Counted from the first letter of the stretch, positions 1 through 7,707 are shown. The stretch is 32,412 nucleotides of DNA from Candidatus Woesebacteria bacterium GW2011_GWB1_38_8b (GCA_000993115.1 LBVN01000013.1:1-32412), one strand, 5' to 3'. Notes: generated by a model not told the origin, from the letters alone. Numbers and translations: made by a program.

Positions 1-252
1 CCCCGACCTATAGCCGACTTGGAAAGCATCAGAAGCAAATTCAAGGATACTAAATCCAAAAATTGGCTGGTTATTATACCGCTATTTATTCTGGTATTTT
101 TAGTTATATTGGAAAAAAGATTTGGACTTCATAAAAAGGTGTTAGAAAAATTACGTGCTCTTAAACCTCAGATAAAGCAAATAGATACAAACGATAAGCC
201 GGTTGAAGGTACAAATATTACTAATGATGATAAAGACAAACCGCTTCAGTAA
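1..252 (+). CDS. C-terminal part of a small single-pass membrane protein, 5' end outside window
   Basis: The frame is open from base 1, so the gene begins upstream of the window; a TTG at 19 is only the first possible internal start. The visible part has a short charged stretch, one strongly hydrophobic helix (about residues 16-32 counted from the TTG, NWLVIIPLFILVFLVILE), then a basic region and a polar Asp/Asn/Lys-rich tail. That layout fits a single-pass membrane protein with a soluble tail. Its 3' end overlaps the next gene by about 29 nt, which suggests translational coupling. I do not recognise a family. Confidence 0.5.
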   Translation, partial: PRPIADLESIRSKFKDTKSKNWLVIIPLFILVFLVILEKRFGLHKKVLEKLRALKPQIKQIDTNDKPVEGTNITNDDKDKPLQ

Positions 253-1126
253 ATTCCGGCCTCTTCTTGTTTTCGTACTTTTGACAGTTTTTGTGATTGC
301 TACAATCTTTTTGAAAAACTTGAACTTTATCGCTGTCGAACAACAAAAATCTCGACAATTTCTTAAAACAGATAAACATTATACTGAGAGCATTTTTATA
401 AAAGGGGAGTCAGAAAGAGATAACAGTTGGATGATCAGTGATTCGGTAGCGGGAGCAATTATTCCTCATCATGGTCTGGCCGGAAAGTATTTTTCAAGTT
501 TTTTTAATGCACTTTCTGGGAAAAAAATCAAAACAATTATTCTGATTGGACCTAACCACAAATTAATAGGCGATGATCCCGTATATACATCGGATTTGAC
601 TTGGGACACGCAATTTGGTCAGGTGAACGCTGATGAAGACATAATTCAAAAACTAACAGATTCAGGGATGGTGTCGTTTGATAATAGCATCGTCGAAGAT
701 GAACATTCAGTTGCAACAATTATGCCTTATATTGCCAAATATCTCCCCGGAGTTAAAGTAGCTCCACTGGTTTGTAAGGAAATGAATTTAGCTGATATCA
801 ACGGACTTGCTGAAATAGTGGGTAGAGCATTGGAGCCGGGAGTGATAGTAATTTCTGCAGTTGATTTCTCACACTACTTATTAGCTCAGGAGGCAGTGGA
901 AATGGATAAAGAAACGATATCTGTCATAGAAACCCATAACTACGAGAAATTGTTAAGTTTTGGAAACGAGCATTTGGATTCTCCAACCTCGATTATTCTT
1001 TTGGATAAGATAATGAGAAGTGTTGGTGCTGATAAATTTAATATTTTGATAAATTCAAATTCATTCGAGATTACAGGAAAAAGCAATCAAGCCACCAGTT
1101 ACTTGTTCGCTGTATACGGTAAATAA
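224..1126 (+). CDS. MEMO-like protein (AmmeMemoRadiSam system protein B family), membrane-anchored
   Basis: About 300 aa. An N-terminal hydrophobic helix at residues 14-30 follows a basic start (signal anchor). The soluble domain has MEMO-family landmarks: PHHG (residues 81-84), IGPNH, a DEHSVATIMPYIAKYLP segment, and SAVDFSHYL carrying the Asp and His that line the family's metal site. MEMO proteins resemble class III extradiol dioxygenases; in prokaryotes they often sit beside AMMECR1 and a radical SAM protein. Neither partner is visible here, and the membrane anchor is unusual because family members are normally soluble. I chose ATG 224; a TTG at 203 is in frame but would overlap the upstream gene further. 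The exact reaction is unknown. Confidence 0.8.
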   Translation: MMIKTNRFSKFRPLLVFVLLTVFVIATIFLKNLNFIAVEQQKSRQFLKTDKHYTESIFIKGESERDNSWMISDSVAGAIIPHHGLAGKYFSSFFNALSGKKIKTIILIGPNHKLIGDDPVYTSDLTWDTQFGQVNADEDIIQKLTDSGMVSFDNSIVEDEHSVATIMPYIAKYLPGVKVAPLVCKEMNLADINGLAEIVGRALEPGVIVISAVDFSHYLLAQEAVEMDKETISVIETHNYEKLLSFGNEHLDSPTSIILLDKIMRSVGADKFNILINSNSFEITGKSNQATSYLFAVYGK

Positions 1127-1128
1127 TG

Positions 1129-1152
1129 CTAGTGCCCCCAGAAGGAGTCGAC
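1129..1152 (-). other. Possible tRNA 3'-end remnant
   Basis: On the minus strand this reads like the last third of a tRNA: a T-loop-like GTCGACT, the T-stem strand CCTTC, then an acceptor-like CTGGGGGCAC. The matching 5' T-stem strand and the rest of a cloverleaf are absent. It is followed by the same GCTAGTG (plus strand) that flanks the real tRNA-Arg 98 bp away. It could be the decayed partner of a tandem tRNA pair or an old integration scar, or chance. Confidence 0.22.
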
Positions 1153-1230
1153 AAATTTCTGATAAATATGGGTTTTCTCCCGAATCTCACCCTGGCGCAT
1201 ACTGAGTATGCTTTTATGATTTGACGCTAG

Positions 1231-1304
1231 TGACGCTGGGAGGAGTTGAACCTCCAACCTTTCCCTTAGGACGGGACTGCTCTATCCAGTTGAGCTACAG
1301 CGCC
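1231..1304 (-). tRNA. tRNA-Arg (anticodon CCT)
   Basis: On the minus strand a complete cloverleaf can be drawn. The acceptor stem GGCGCTG pairs with CAGCGTC with one G-T wobble. The D-arm is GCTC/GAGC with GG in the loop. The anticodon stem GTCCC/GGGAA has its terminal pair mismatched. The seven-base loop GTCCTAA places T33 before anticodon CCT, and the T-arm is GGAGG-TTCAACT-CCTCC. The anticodon reads the AGG arginine codon. The discriminator base is A and no CCA is encoded, so CCA must be added after transcription. Confidence 0.95.
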
Positions 1305-1428
1305 AAATCATACAGGACATGTTTACTCTCCATTGATCTATGGAGGCAGTGCTCCATTTTATCAAAATTAAGCGTCTTCTTAAAGAGTGCACAAATTATC
1401 CACAAAATATTCCAAGAAATTAAAATTA

Positions 1429-1458
1429 TTGACTCGTATTATGACACTAATGTACAAT
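1429..1458 (+). promoter_or_regulatory. Promoter of the HTH-M20 gene
   Basis: TTGACT (1429-1434), an 18-nt spacer and TACAAT (1453-1458). The -10 box ends 8 nt before the ATG at 1467, so the predicted transcript starts at or next to the start codon. Confidence 0.55.
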
Positions 1459-1466
1459 AGGCGACA

Positions 1467-2867
1467 ATGGATACAAAATATACAATTGCGGAAGCGGCAA
1501 AAATTACTAAAGTTAGCCAGCGCACACTTCTTCGCGCAATTAAAAACGGTAATTTAAAGACTGAGAAAGCAGGGAGACGACATTTAATAAGCGAAAGAAC
1601 GCTAAATTCATATTTGGGAGGGTCAAATATTAGTCTTAACGACGCTTTATTGACATTTCTGAAGAACAAAAAAAGCGAAATGGTGGCGACTTTGCAAAAA
1701 ATTGTGTCAATGCCTTCGATTTCATCCGAGATCGGCCAGGAGGAAAAATTAGCAAACTATATTAAAAAGCGGTTAGACGAGTGGGGAATAAGATGTGTTG
1801 TTTATAAAGAAGGAACATCAATAGCTGTGCGAGCTACTTATGGATTTGCAAATGAAGGGTTTTTGTTAGATTCACCTCTGGACACTTTGCCAGCCGGCGA
1901 CTCAGTAAAATGGACGCACCCACCGTTTGATGGAGAAGTTGTGAATGGGAAAATGTATGGTAGAGGAACCGCAGACGCAAAAGCCGGAATAGTCACACAG
2001 CTGTACTCACTATTGTTTTTTAAAAGAAACATTGATGAGGATAAAGTGAGGATTGAATTGGTGTTTGATGGTGGGGAACAGGATGGGGAGTTTTTGGGAA
2101 TGAAACAGGTTATCGGACGTGGTTTACACGTTAAGGCAGGATTAATCGGTTATAGCGGCGATCTTGAAGAGTTGATGTACGGAGCCCGTGGTTATCACCG
2201 TTATGAGTTTGAAGTAAACGGAAAAGCTGTACACACAGGTAGTAGGTATAAAAAAGGTGTCAACGCAATTTCGAACATGGTTAAGTTTATTGAAAGTGTG
2301 GAAGCGCAAGAATTACCAAGAAGTAAAAATAAACTGTTTCCATTCGGGGCTAGATTGACGTTTTCTATAATTTCCGGAGGCAGGGCAATTAATATGATAC
2401 CGGATTCCTGCATATCAAAATTAGACGTAAGGACAATTCCTGAAATGAAAAAGAAAGATGTTGACGAAATTATCATAAAACACATAACAAGGTTAAAGAA
2501 AAAAAATCCTGAATTTGATGTAAATTTTCGGTATTTGACTGGACAGGAAGCATATGCAATTTCGGAGAATGACAACTTAATAAAGTCATTGGATTTTGCC
2601 GTAAAGCGAAGCATGGGTAGCACCCTTAAACACACGGCTAGCGGACCTGCACACGTTGGAAATCTGTTATTTGAATGTGGTATTTCCACAGCCGTTTGGG
2701 GACCAAAAGGTGAGAATGCTCATTCGTATGATGAATATATCGAAATTGATTCACTTACAAAAACCGTAGATATATATGTTAGAACTATAGCGAAATATTT
2801 TGATATAGATGATTCGGCTGTAATTACCAACCCATCGGCTAACTATGACGTGAGTGACTGGAGTTAA
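1467..2867 (+). CDS. Excisionase-type HTH domain fused to an M20-family peptidase-like domain with degenerate metal site
   Basis: 466 aa. Residues about 4-50 form an excisionase/MerR-type helix-turn-helix (YTIAEAAKITKVSQRTLLRAI, then a KAGRRHLI wing). Residues about 70-445 match the M20 metallopeptidase fold, with GRGTADAKAG, a dimerisation-domain NGKAVHTG and a C-terminal GENAHSYDEY. Aligned by eye to carboxypeptidase G2-type enzymes, the first zinc-ligand His is Pro137 (DSPLDTLPAG), the Asp-Glu-Glu motif is E204-Q205-D206, which replaces the catalytic Glu with Gln, and the following ligand Asp is Gly225. Asp170 and His419 remain. The natural reading is a catalytically dead ligand-binding domain driving a DNA-binding domain, that is, a one-component regulator; altered chemistry is possible. 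It converges with the next gene with one base between the stops. Confidence 0.85.
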   Translation: MDTKYTIAEAAKITKVSQRTLLRAIKNGNLKTEKAGRRHLISERTLNSYLGGSNISLNDALLTFLKNKKSEMVATLQKIVSMPSISSEIGQEEKLANYIKKRLDEWGIRCVVYKEGTSIAVRATYGFANEGFLLDSPLDTLPAGDSVKWTHPPFDGEVVNGKMYGRGTADAKAGIVTQLYSLLFFKRNIDEDKVRIELVFDGGEQDGEFLGMKQVIGRGLHVKAGLIGYSGDLEELMYGARGYHRYEFEVNGKAVHTGSRYKKGVNAISNMVKFIESVEAQELPRSKNKLFPFGARLTFSIISGGRAINMIPDSCISKLDVRTIPEMKKKDVDEIIIKHITRLKKKNPEFDVNFRYLTGQEAYAISENDNLIKSLDFAVKRSMGSTLKHTASGPAHVGNLLFECGISTAVWGPKGENAHSYDEYIEIDSLTKTVDIYVRTIAKYFDIDDSAVITNPSANYDVSDWS

Positions 2868-2868
2868 G

Positions 2869-4095
2869 TTACTTTATCCCGACAGAATACAAATTAGGAA
2901 GTTTGTCCTCGGCACCAAGGTTGGTCAAAATAATTATCCGGTCAAATGACACAGTTGGAAATGCAAACGGTGCAACATAATTTCCTTCGTATACAACCTG
3001 ACGATTTGTTCCGTCATAGTCCATTATCGTAATTTTATTCGGTTCAGCCAGGAGTAAATTTCGGGACGTTGGGAAGAAAGCCAGACGCCTTTGTGCGCTT
3101 GTTGTAATTCCTCCTTTAGTTATTAAATTCTTACTGTCATTGTCTATCAAAAAATTTCTATCCTCTTTTATATCGTAAATATATGTGTGATATATATTGA
3201 TATCTCTATTCTGCTTTTGAGTCGAGGCTCCCGGGAAATCTTTGATTAAATTATCGGACAGCTTTGCCGAAGCACTGGCAGTATACATAATCATTCGCTC
3301 ATCAGGCGAAAAAACTACTGAGGATGCGTTGTTTAGAAGAATTTCTTTAAGCTCTATTGGGAGTTTATTAACATGACTTTCAAGCCTGGTTTTTTCTGTC
3401 TCTCCCCAGAGCTTAAGAGTAGTTACTTTTCTTTGGGTTATATTTACCCTTTGTGCCTCGTTGGTTGTTTCGGAAATAGGAAGTAAATAACTTAGTTTGG
3501 CAATATCCAAAATTATTTCACGGTCATCGGGGGAAAACTGCCAGGTAGCTGAATTAAGCTTACCGTCCGTAATTCGTCTTGGTTCTCGCGAAAACCCTAA
3601 AGGTAAGTTTGCCATTTCCATAACCCAAAGACCGTACCCGTTTAAATTGGCAGATGCTGTAGCGACTTTAATTGGTACAGGTGCAATGTATGATATTTTG
3701 CTCATATCTTGCGACGGTGTCGGATTTTCGACGCCGGAAAAGGTAATTGCGGTTAGGGATGGTGCCGACTTGAACAAATGGGCTGTTTCCTCGGTAACAA
3801 TTTCAGCTTTAATTTCTAATGTTTTAATCCATGAAATATAGCCTTCTTTTTCAATACGAATGTCATACGTTCCGGGAGGAAGAGACATTGTCGTGTTTGT
3901 TGCTGATTTGAGCTCATTGTCGATAAAGATCTGGGCGCCATCAGGGTCGGATTTCAAAACCAATAAACCGGTCGGGTTGATACTATTCTCGCGCAAATTA
4001 AGGCGGTATCCACGCGCGTACATAAAGGCTGCTGTTCCCAATGTAAAAACAACAATAAATGTCAAAATTGTCAGTAAAATTCGAAGTTTAGTCAT
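2869..4095 (-). CDS. PEGA-domain, membrane-anchored protein with propeller-like C-terminal region
   Basis: 408 aa. An N-terminal signal anchor (residues about 4-27, ILLTILTFIVVFTLGTAAF) is followed by a PEGA domain at about residues 42-95 (GLLVLKSDPDGAQIFIDN, then LPPGTYDIRIEKEGY). The remaining 300 residues contain repeated blocks such as SPDDREIILDIA and SPDERMIMYTASA, which resemble TolB/WD-type beta-propeller repeats. Such proteins usually face the cell exterior and are thought to bind the wall or surface polymers; no enzyme motif is seen. A promoter lies 38 nt upstream. There is no clear Shine-Dalgarno site. Confidence 0.75.
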   Translation of the reverse strand: MTKLRILLTILTFIVVFTLGTAAFMYARGYRLNLRENSINPTGLLVLKSDPDGAQIFIDNELKSATNTTMSLPPGTYDIRIEKEGYISWIKTLEIKAEIVTEETAHLFKSAPSLTAITFSGVENPTPSQDMSKISYIAPVPIKVATASANLNGYGLWVMEMANLPLGFSREPRRITDGKLNSATWQFSPDDREIILDIAKLSYLLPISETTNEAQRVNITQRKVTTLKLWGETEKTRLESHVNKLPIELKEILLNNASSVVFSPDERMIMYTASASAKLSDNLIKDFPGASTQKQNRDINIYHTYIYDIKEDRNFLIDNDSKNLITKGGITTSAQRRLAFFPTSRNLLLAEPNKITIMDYDGTNRQVVYEGNYVAPFAFPTVSFDRIIILTNLGAEDKLPNLYSVGIK

Positions 4096-4133
4096 GTTGG
4101 AAATAAAAAAAAGTATTCAGATTGATAACACCT

Positions 4134-4162
4134 ATTATAGCAAGCTCAAAGGAAAATGTCAG
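4134..4162 (-). promoter_or_regulatory. Promoter of the PEGA-domain gene
   Basis: On the minus strand, CTGACA, a 17-nt spacer and TATAAT (the plus strand shows ATTATA at 4134-4139 and TGTCAG at 4157-4162). It would give a leader of about 30 nt. Confidence 0.5.
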
Positions 4163-4290
4163 TAATTGGTAGCCGATAAGTTTTATGACTGTAAAAATCG
4201 TTCCGCACTTGTTGAAGCCGTTTTTAACCAATATAATGGCAGAGCGTATTTTTTTCTGTTAGATACAGATATTGTAGAAATAATTCATAT

Positions 4291-5202
4291 ATGAGAAAAC
4301 GCATCGCAATTGATCTAGGAACAGCTAACACTCTCGTATGGGTGGCAGGTGAGGGATTGATTGCAAACGAACCGACCGTTGTTGCAATTGCTTCAGACAA
4401 CGGGAAAGTAGTTGCAATCGGTGAGGAGGCAAAAAAAATGCTTGGTCGAACTCCTGAGTCGCTTATTGCGTCCAGGCCAATGCGTGAGGGAGTTATAGCT
4501 GACTATCAAATAACCGAAGCGATGCTGCGATATTTTATCGGTAAAGTTTGTGGAAGATTCCAGCTTTTAAAACCGGACGTAATGATTTGTGTACCGGCGG
4601 GGTGCACACAAGTTGAAAGACGGGCTGCGCTCGATGCAACTCTTTCAGCAGGTGCTGGTGGAGGTGCAGCTGAGGCAGCCGTGATTTCATTGGGGGGCGT
4701 GGTGGTACATAAAAGCGTGCGAGTAGCTGGTAACAAAATTGACGAGGCTATTCAAGAATACTTGAAAAGAAAATTTAATTTAATAATAGGGGACCAAACA
4801 GCCGAGGAGATAAAAATAAAGATCGGTACAGCCATACCAATCAAAAAACCTGAGAATTTAGAGTTATCCGGGCGGGATCAAGTATTTGGCTTACCACGTA
4901 CCGCTACAATCAATTCGAATGAAGTGATGGAGGCAATTCACCCTACACTTATGCAGATTATAGGTGCTGTTAAAGGAGTCTTGGAAGACACTCCTCCGGA
5001 GTTGGCGGCAGACATTATTGATAAAGGAATAGTCATGAGCGGTGGAACAAGTCAGCTATTGAACTTTGACAGACTATTGACGGAAGAAACAGGAGTGCCG
5101 GCACATGTTGCCGAAGATGCAATATTCTGTGTTGTACGAGGAACCGGAGTTGTCATGGAAAACATAGAACTTTGGAAAAGAAGCGTTATCACAAGAAGGT
5201 AA
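4291..5202 (+). CDS. mreB: MreB/Mbl-type actin homologue with an internal deletion
   Basis: 303 aa against about 335-345 in the family. The ends are typical: phosphate-1 motif IDLGTANTLVWV (residues 7-18), VPAGCTQVERRAALDATLSAGA (101-122), AVISLGGVVVHKSVRVAGNKIDEAI, and a C-terminal ETGVPAHVAEDAIFCVVRGTG. Between Ala122 and Gly123 about 35 residues are missing compared with ordinary MreB. That block normally carries IEEP, whose Glu assists ATP hydrolysis, and the Asp of the phosphate-2 motif DIGGGTTE. Only a residual GGGAAE remains. The adenosine-side motif is SGGT instead of TGGG. MreB guides lateral wall synthesis; whether this form binds or hydrolyses ATP is doubtful. There is no mreC or mreD beside it. 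Confidence 0.88.
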   Translation: MRKRIAIDLGTANTLVWVAGEGLIANEPTVVAIASDNGKVVAIGEEAKKMLGRTPESLIASRPMREGVIADYQITEAMLRYFIGKVCGRFQLLKPDVMICVPAGCTQVERRAALDATLSAGAGGGAAEAAVISLGGVVVHKSVRVAGNKIDEAIQEYLKRKFNLIIGDQTAEEIKIKIGTAIPIKKPENLELSGRDQVFGLPRTATINSNEVMEAIHPTLMQIIGAVKGVLEDTPPELAADIIDKGIVMSGGTSQLLNFDRLLTEETGVPAHVAEDAIFCVVRGTGVVMENIELWKRSVITRR

Positions 5203-5272
5203 AGTTAAGTTGTAGGTTGTAAGTAATAAGAAGTTAGAAGTTGGAAAATAGTTATGCTTCAGATAGATATAT

Positions 5273-5307
5273 CATCCTCCTCTGGAGGATGTTATAAGCC
5301 TTTTTTT
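5273..5307 (+). terminator. Rho-independent-like terminator after mreB
   Basis: A perfect 8-bp hairpin CATCCTCC-TCT-GGAGGATG at 5273-5291 is followed after 9 nt by a run of seven T (5301-5307). The gap between stem and T-run is longer than usual. Confidence 0.5.
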
Positions 5308-5328
5308 GCAGTAATTACTGTTATTTTT

Positions 5329-5352
5329 AAAAATATATCGCGATATATTTTT
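5329..5352. repeat. 24-bp perfect palindrome
   Basis: Two uninterrupted 12-nt arms, AAAAATATATCG and its reverse complement, meet at 5340/5341 with no loop. A perfect dyad with a CGCG centre suits a homodimeric DNA-binding protein better than a transcript hairpin, because there is no loop. It lies 22 bp downstream of the T-run of the mreB terminator. Confidence 0.6.
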
Positions 5353-5707
5353 GCACATCTGTAGACTACGATTAAATCAGTTAATAAACCTCTAGTATAT
5401 ATATCTAATTTCTTACTTAAATAATGTTTGTTGAGGATAAAGGAGTTCATCGCGTAGCTAATATTATGTTGTAATTTTGTGTACAGAATGTGGATAATAC
5501 GAAAAGCGATGCATGTGGTAAAAAGTATATAGTATATTGTAAATTAATATCTTTTAAAAAAATATGAGAGTCAGAGTAACGTGGGAATAAATCTTACTAT
5601 AAGTTTATTTGTAGATAAATATTTTCGATAAAATTTGATTTCAGTCCAAATTATTTGTGTTTTGGGCAACATAAGTGTTAAACTTTTACTGTAAAAGGCA
5701 TCAGACA

Positions 5708-6583
5708 ATGGTAAGAAATTCCCTAAAACAGGTCAAAATATTAGATATTAACATTAATAGCACTAGTAACTCTGAAGTGCTAGCTTATATTGAGAAAAAA
5801 ATAGAAGAAAAACAGAAATTTTATATTGTAACTCCAAACCCTGAGCAGGTTTTACTGGCTCAGGATGACGAGTTGTTTAAGAATATCATAAATGCTGCAG
5901 AAGTTTCAGTACCCGATGGAATCGGTTTGATTGCTGGCTTTAAGTTTAGTCAGCTTGCAAGGCCTAAAAAGATAATTAAAAGGTTAATTCTGCTTCTGAA
6001 ACAGGGTTTTCAGGTCGGCTTGGCCGTAGTTTTTGATCAGAAATGGCTTCAGAGTGATTTATCCTTGATTAAGGGCAGAAAACTTTTTGAAGAGCTCTTG
6101 ATTATGGCTGATAAGAAGAAGCTCACCTGCGTGTTTATTGGTGATGATAAACAAAGCGCACAGAAAGCGGCAGCAAGGCTTCGGGAAAAACTTAAAAGTG
6201 TCATTATTCATGCGATGACAGGACCATTACTTGATAAAAACGGAGTTTTGAAAAAAAGGGTAGATGAAACTTTCGAAAAAGAGTTAGTAGAAAGAATAAA
6301 TAATTATACACCGGATTTACTTCTTATAGGCTTTGGTACACCAAAACAGGAAAAGTGGATGTACCGGTTGTACGATAAATTAAATTTTTCCTGTGCAGCA
6401 CATGTCGGGGGAACTTTTGATTATTTTAGCGGTACAAGAAAATCAGTACCTAAGTGGATAGAGGATTATAACTTTGAATGGTTATTCCGTCTTTTTACCG
6501 GTTCTCAAAAACCAGCCAGGGTGTTCGCGGCATTTCCACAGTTTGCATTCCGTGTGTTTTTAAATAAACTGGTAAATAAGTAA
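5708..6583 (+). CDS. WecG/TagA/CpsF-family glycosyltransferase
   Basis: 291 aa from ATG 5708, chosen because AAAAGG lies 10 nt upstream; an in-frame GTG at 5675 would add an untypical 11 residues. Family signatures are in order: VTPNPEQVLLAQ, VPDGIGL, an IGDDKQSAQKAA Rossmann-like stretch, PDLLLIGFGTPKQEKWM, and HVGGTFDYFSGTRKSVPKW near the C-terminus. Members transfer N-acetylmannosamine or ManNAcA-type sugars to lipid-linked acceptors in teichoic acid or surface polysaccharide synthesis. No other polysaccharide gene is adjacent, so the acceptor cannot be named. Confidence 0.92.
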   Translation: MVRNSLKQVKILDININSTSNSEVLAYIEKKIEEKQKFYIVTPNPEQVLLAQDDELFKNIINAAEVSVPDGIGLIAGFKFSQLARPKKIIKRLILLLKQGFQVGLAVVFDQKWLQSDLSLIKGRKLFEELLIMADKKKLTCVFIGDDKQSAQKAAARLREKLKSVIIHAMTGPLLDKNGVLKKRVDETFEKELVERINNYTPDLLLIGFGTPKQEKWMYRLYDKLNFSCAAHVGGTFDYFSGTRKSVPKWIEDYNFEWLFRLFTGSQKPARVFAAFPQFAFRVFLNKLVNK

Positions 6584-6621
6584 CTTCTATAAATTTGTCC
6601 GCTATTTGTAAATAATACCCC

Positions 6622-6651
6622 TTGACAGAAGATGAATGACATTGATACATT
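6622..6651 (+). promoter_or_regulatory. Putative promoter of the small HTH gene
   Basis: A perfect -35 TTGACA (6622-6627) and, 18 nt on, TACATT (6646-6651). The leader would be about 70 nt, longer than for most genes in the window. Confidence 0.4.
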
Positions 6652-6729
6652 GTGATAGATAAAGTTCATCTGTAGGCACGAGAATATATCAAAGTGATTG
6701 AAAATAGCGACAAGTGACAACACCCTAAT

Positions 6730-6942
6730 ATGGCAAACCCAAAAACAAAAGTAAGACTTGAGGATTTACCCGATTTATTAACTGTCCGGGAAGTTTCAGA
6801 TCTTCTTCGTGTCTCACCTCTTACAATTAAACGCTGGGGAAAGCGCGGAAAACTTCCCGCAATCCGAATAAACTCCCGGGGCGATCGTCGCTACAAAAAA
6901 GAAGCTGTATTGTGGCTACTGGGTATTCAAGCAAAAGAATAG
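6730..6942 (+). CDS. Excisionase-family helix-turn-helix protein
   Basis: 70 aa, essentially one DNA-binding domain: LLTVREVSDLLRVSPLTIKRW forms the helix-turn-helix, followed by a GKLPAIRINSRGDRRYKKEAV wing. It matches the HTH_17/excisionase class that occurs in recombination directionality factors and small transcription regulators. No integrase or phage gene is nearby, so a regulatory role is more likely than excision. The same fold is fused to the M20-like domain at 1467-2867. Confidence 0.85.
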   Translation: MANPKTKVRLEDLPDLLTVREVSDLLRVSPLTIKRWGKRGKLPAIRINSRGDRRYKKEAVLWLLGIQAKE

Positions 6943-6990
6943 ACAACCCCATATCTTTGAGTGTAAAGAAGATATTTAAAAGTTAAATTA

Positions 6991-7019
6991 TTGTATTATA
7001 GGTTTATGTGTGTTATAAT
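6991..7019 (+). promoter_or_regulatory. Promoter with dyad over the -10 box, lipoprotein gene
   Basis: TTGTAT (6991-6996), a 17-nt spacer and a perfect TATAAT (7014-7019), 9 nt before ATG 7029. The -10 box sits inside an inverted repeat, GTGTG (7008-7012) and CACAC (7021-7025), which could be an operator. Confidence 0.6.
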
Positions 7020-7028
7020 TCACACGTT

Positions 7029-7643
7029 ATGAGAAAGTCGAGTAAGGAGTTTCAAGCTTCTTTGTGTCTTTTAGCCGCAACTTTGGCTGCATGTACACCG
7101 GGTATCGGTGGTGCTACTCCAACGCGAAGAGTAGATGTGACTCCATCTGGACCAACACCCGTAGATGTGACTACGAATAGACTAACACCCCAGGAAACTA
7201 CTTTACCTCCAGTACCTGAAGACGATTTGACAGGTAAAATTGTAGAAGAAATGCTAAATGAAGGGCTTATCCCCGGGTGGCTACCGGATACAAATAACCC
7301 AAATAAGCCGGGATTTATTGCCGATGGAACATATAAAACTTCAACTGGAAAAGCGGGATGGAGAGGTAACCTATGTATTACTAAACCTGAAGGGGCGAGT
7401 TACTTTGATGTACAAGCCGTAGGTGATCCAACTAACGGGATTGAACGAGTTACCAGCTTTACATGGTTTGACCGAGACGGAAAAGTTGTTAAAGAGGGAA
7501 GGGTCCACGGGCAAGGTGACAAGTTACAGGTAGGTGAATTTATTTCAAAAAACGGACAACCTTTCATAGTTTCAAGCGTGTCAGTATGTGACCAAAACTA
7601 CCTCAACAGGCTTGCAAACGATCTTAGGTCTTGTATAAAATAA
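7029..7643 (+). CDS. Predicted lipoprotein of unknown function
   Basis: 204 aa from ATG 7029. An in-frame GTG at 7008 lies upstream of the -10 box and cannot be the start if that promoter is used. A lipoprotein signal peptide is clear: a basic start, hydrophobic LCLLAATLAAC with the lipobox Cys at about residue 22, then a Thr/Pro-rich linker (about residues 23-60). The rest contains YKTSTGKAGWRGNLCITKPEGA and a Trp/Phe/Asp/Gly-rich part (TSFTWFDRDGKVVKEG). Two further cysteines could pair. The family was not recognised. Confidence 0.75.
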   Translation: MRKSSKEFQASLCLLAATLAACTPGIGGATPTRRVDVTPSGPTPVDVTTNRLTPQETTLPPVPEDDLTGKIVEEMLNEGLIPGWLPDTNNPNKPGFIADGTYKTSTGKAGWRGNLCITKPEGASYFDVQAVGDPTNGIERVTSFTWFDRDGKVVKEGRVHGQGDKLQVGEFISKNGQPFIVSSVSVCDQNYLNRLANDLRSCIK

Positions 7644-7671
7644 TTTAATTCATTCTTCGTAGATTTTAGTG

Positions 7672-7701
7672 TTGTTTTTCGCAATCAATTTGCTCCATAC
7701 T
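7672..7701 (+). promoter_or_regulatory. Weak putative promoter of the spermidine-synthase-like gene
   Basis: TTGTTT (7672-7677), an 18-nt spacer and CATACT (7696-7701), 6 nt before ATG 7708. It is poorer than the other promoters noted but has the same close spacing to the start codon. Confidence 0.3.
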
Positions 7702-7707
7702 TATACC

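Larger units (their letters stand above)
5203..5707. other. Gene-free AT-rich region between mreB and the glycosyltransferase
   Basis: About 500 bp with no convincing coding frame. It contains a TAAGTAATAAG-type degenerate repeat just after the mreB stop, the terminator hairpin and a 24-bp perfect palindrome. The rest is strongly AT-rich and probably holds the promoter of the downstream gene, though I could not pick a unique one. Confidence 0.6.

Noticed and set aside
1221-1460. 79-aa plus-strand frame beginning near the tRNA
   Set aside because: It is the antisense reading of tRNA-Arg; GVEPPTFPLGRDCSIQLSY is the well-known spurious peptide from tRNA complements.
3497-4165. Plus-strand frames opposite the PEGA gene
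   Set aside because: No ribosome-binding site or promoter; the opposite strand encodes a clear protein.
6730-6942. Phage or integrative element excisionase
   Set aside because: No integrase, attachment-site repeats or phage genes lie nearby, so the HTH protein alone does not support a mobile element.
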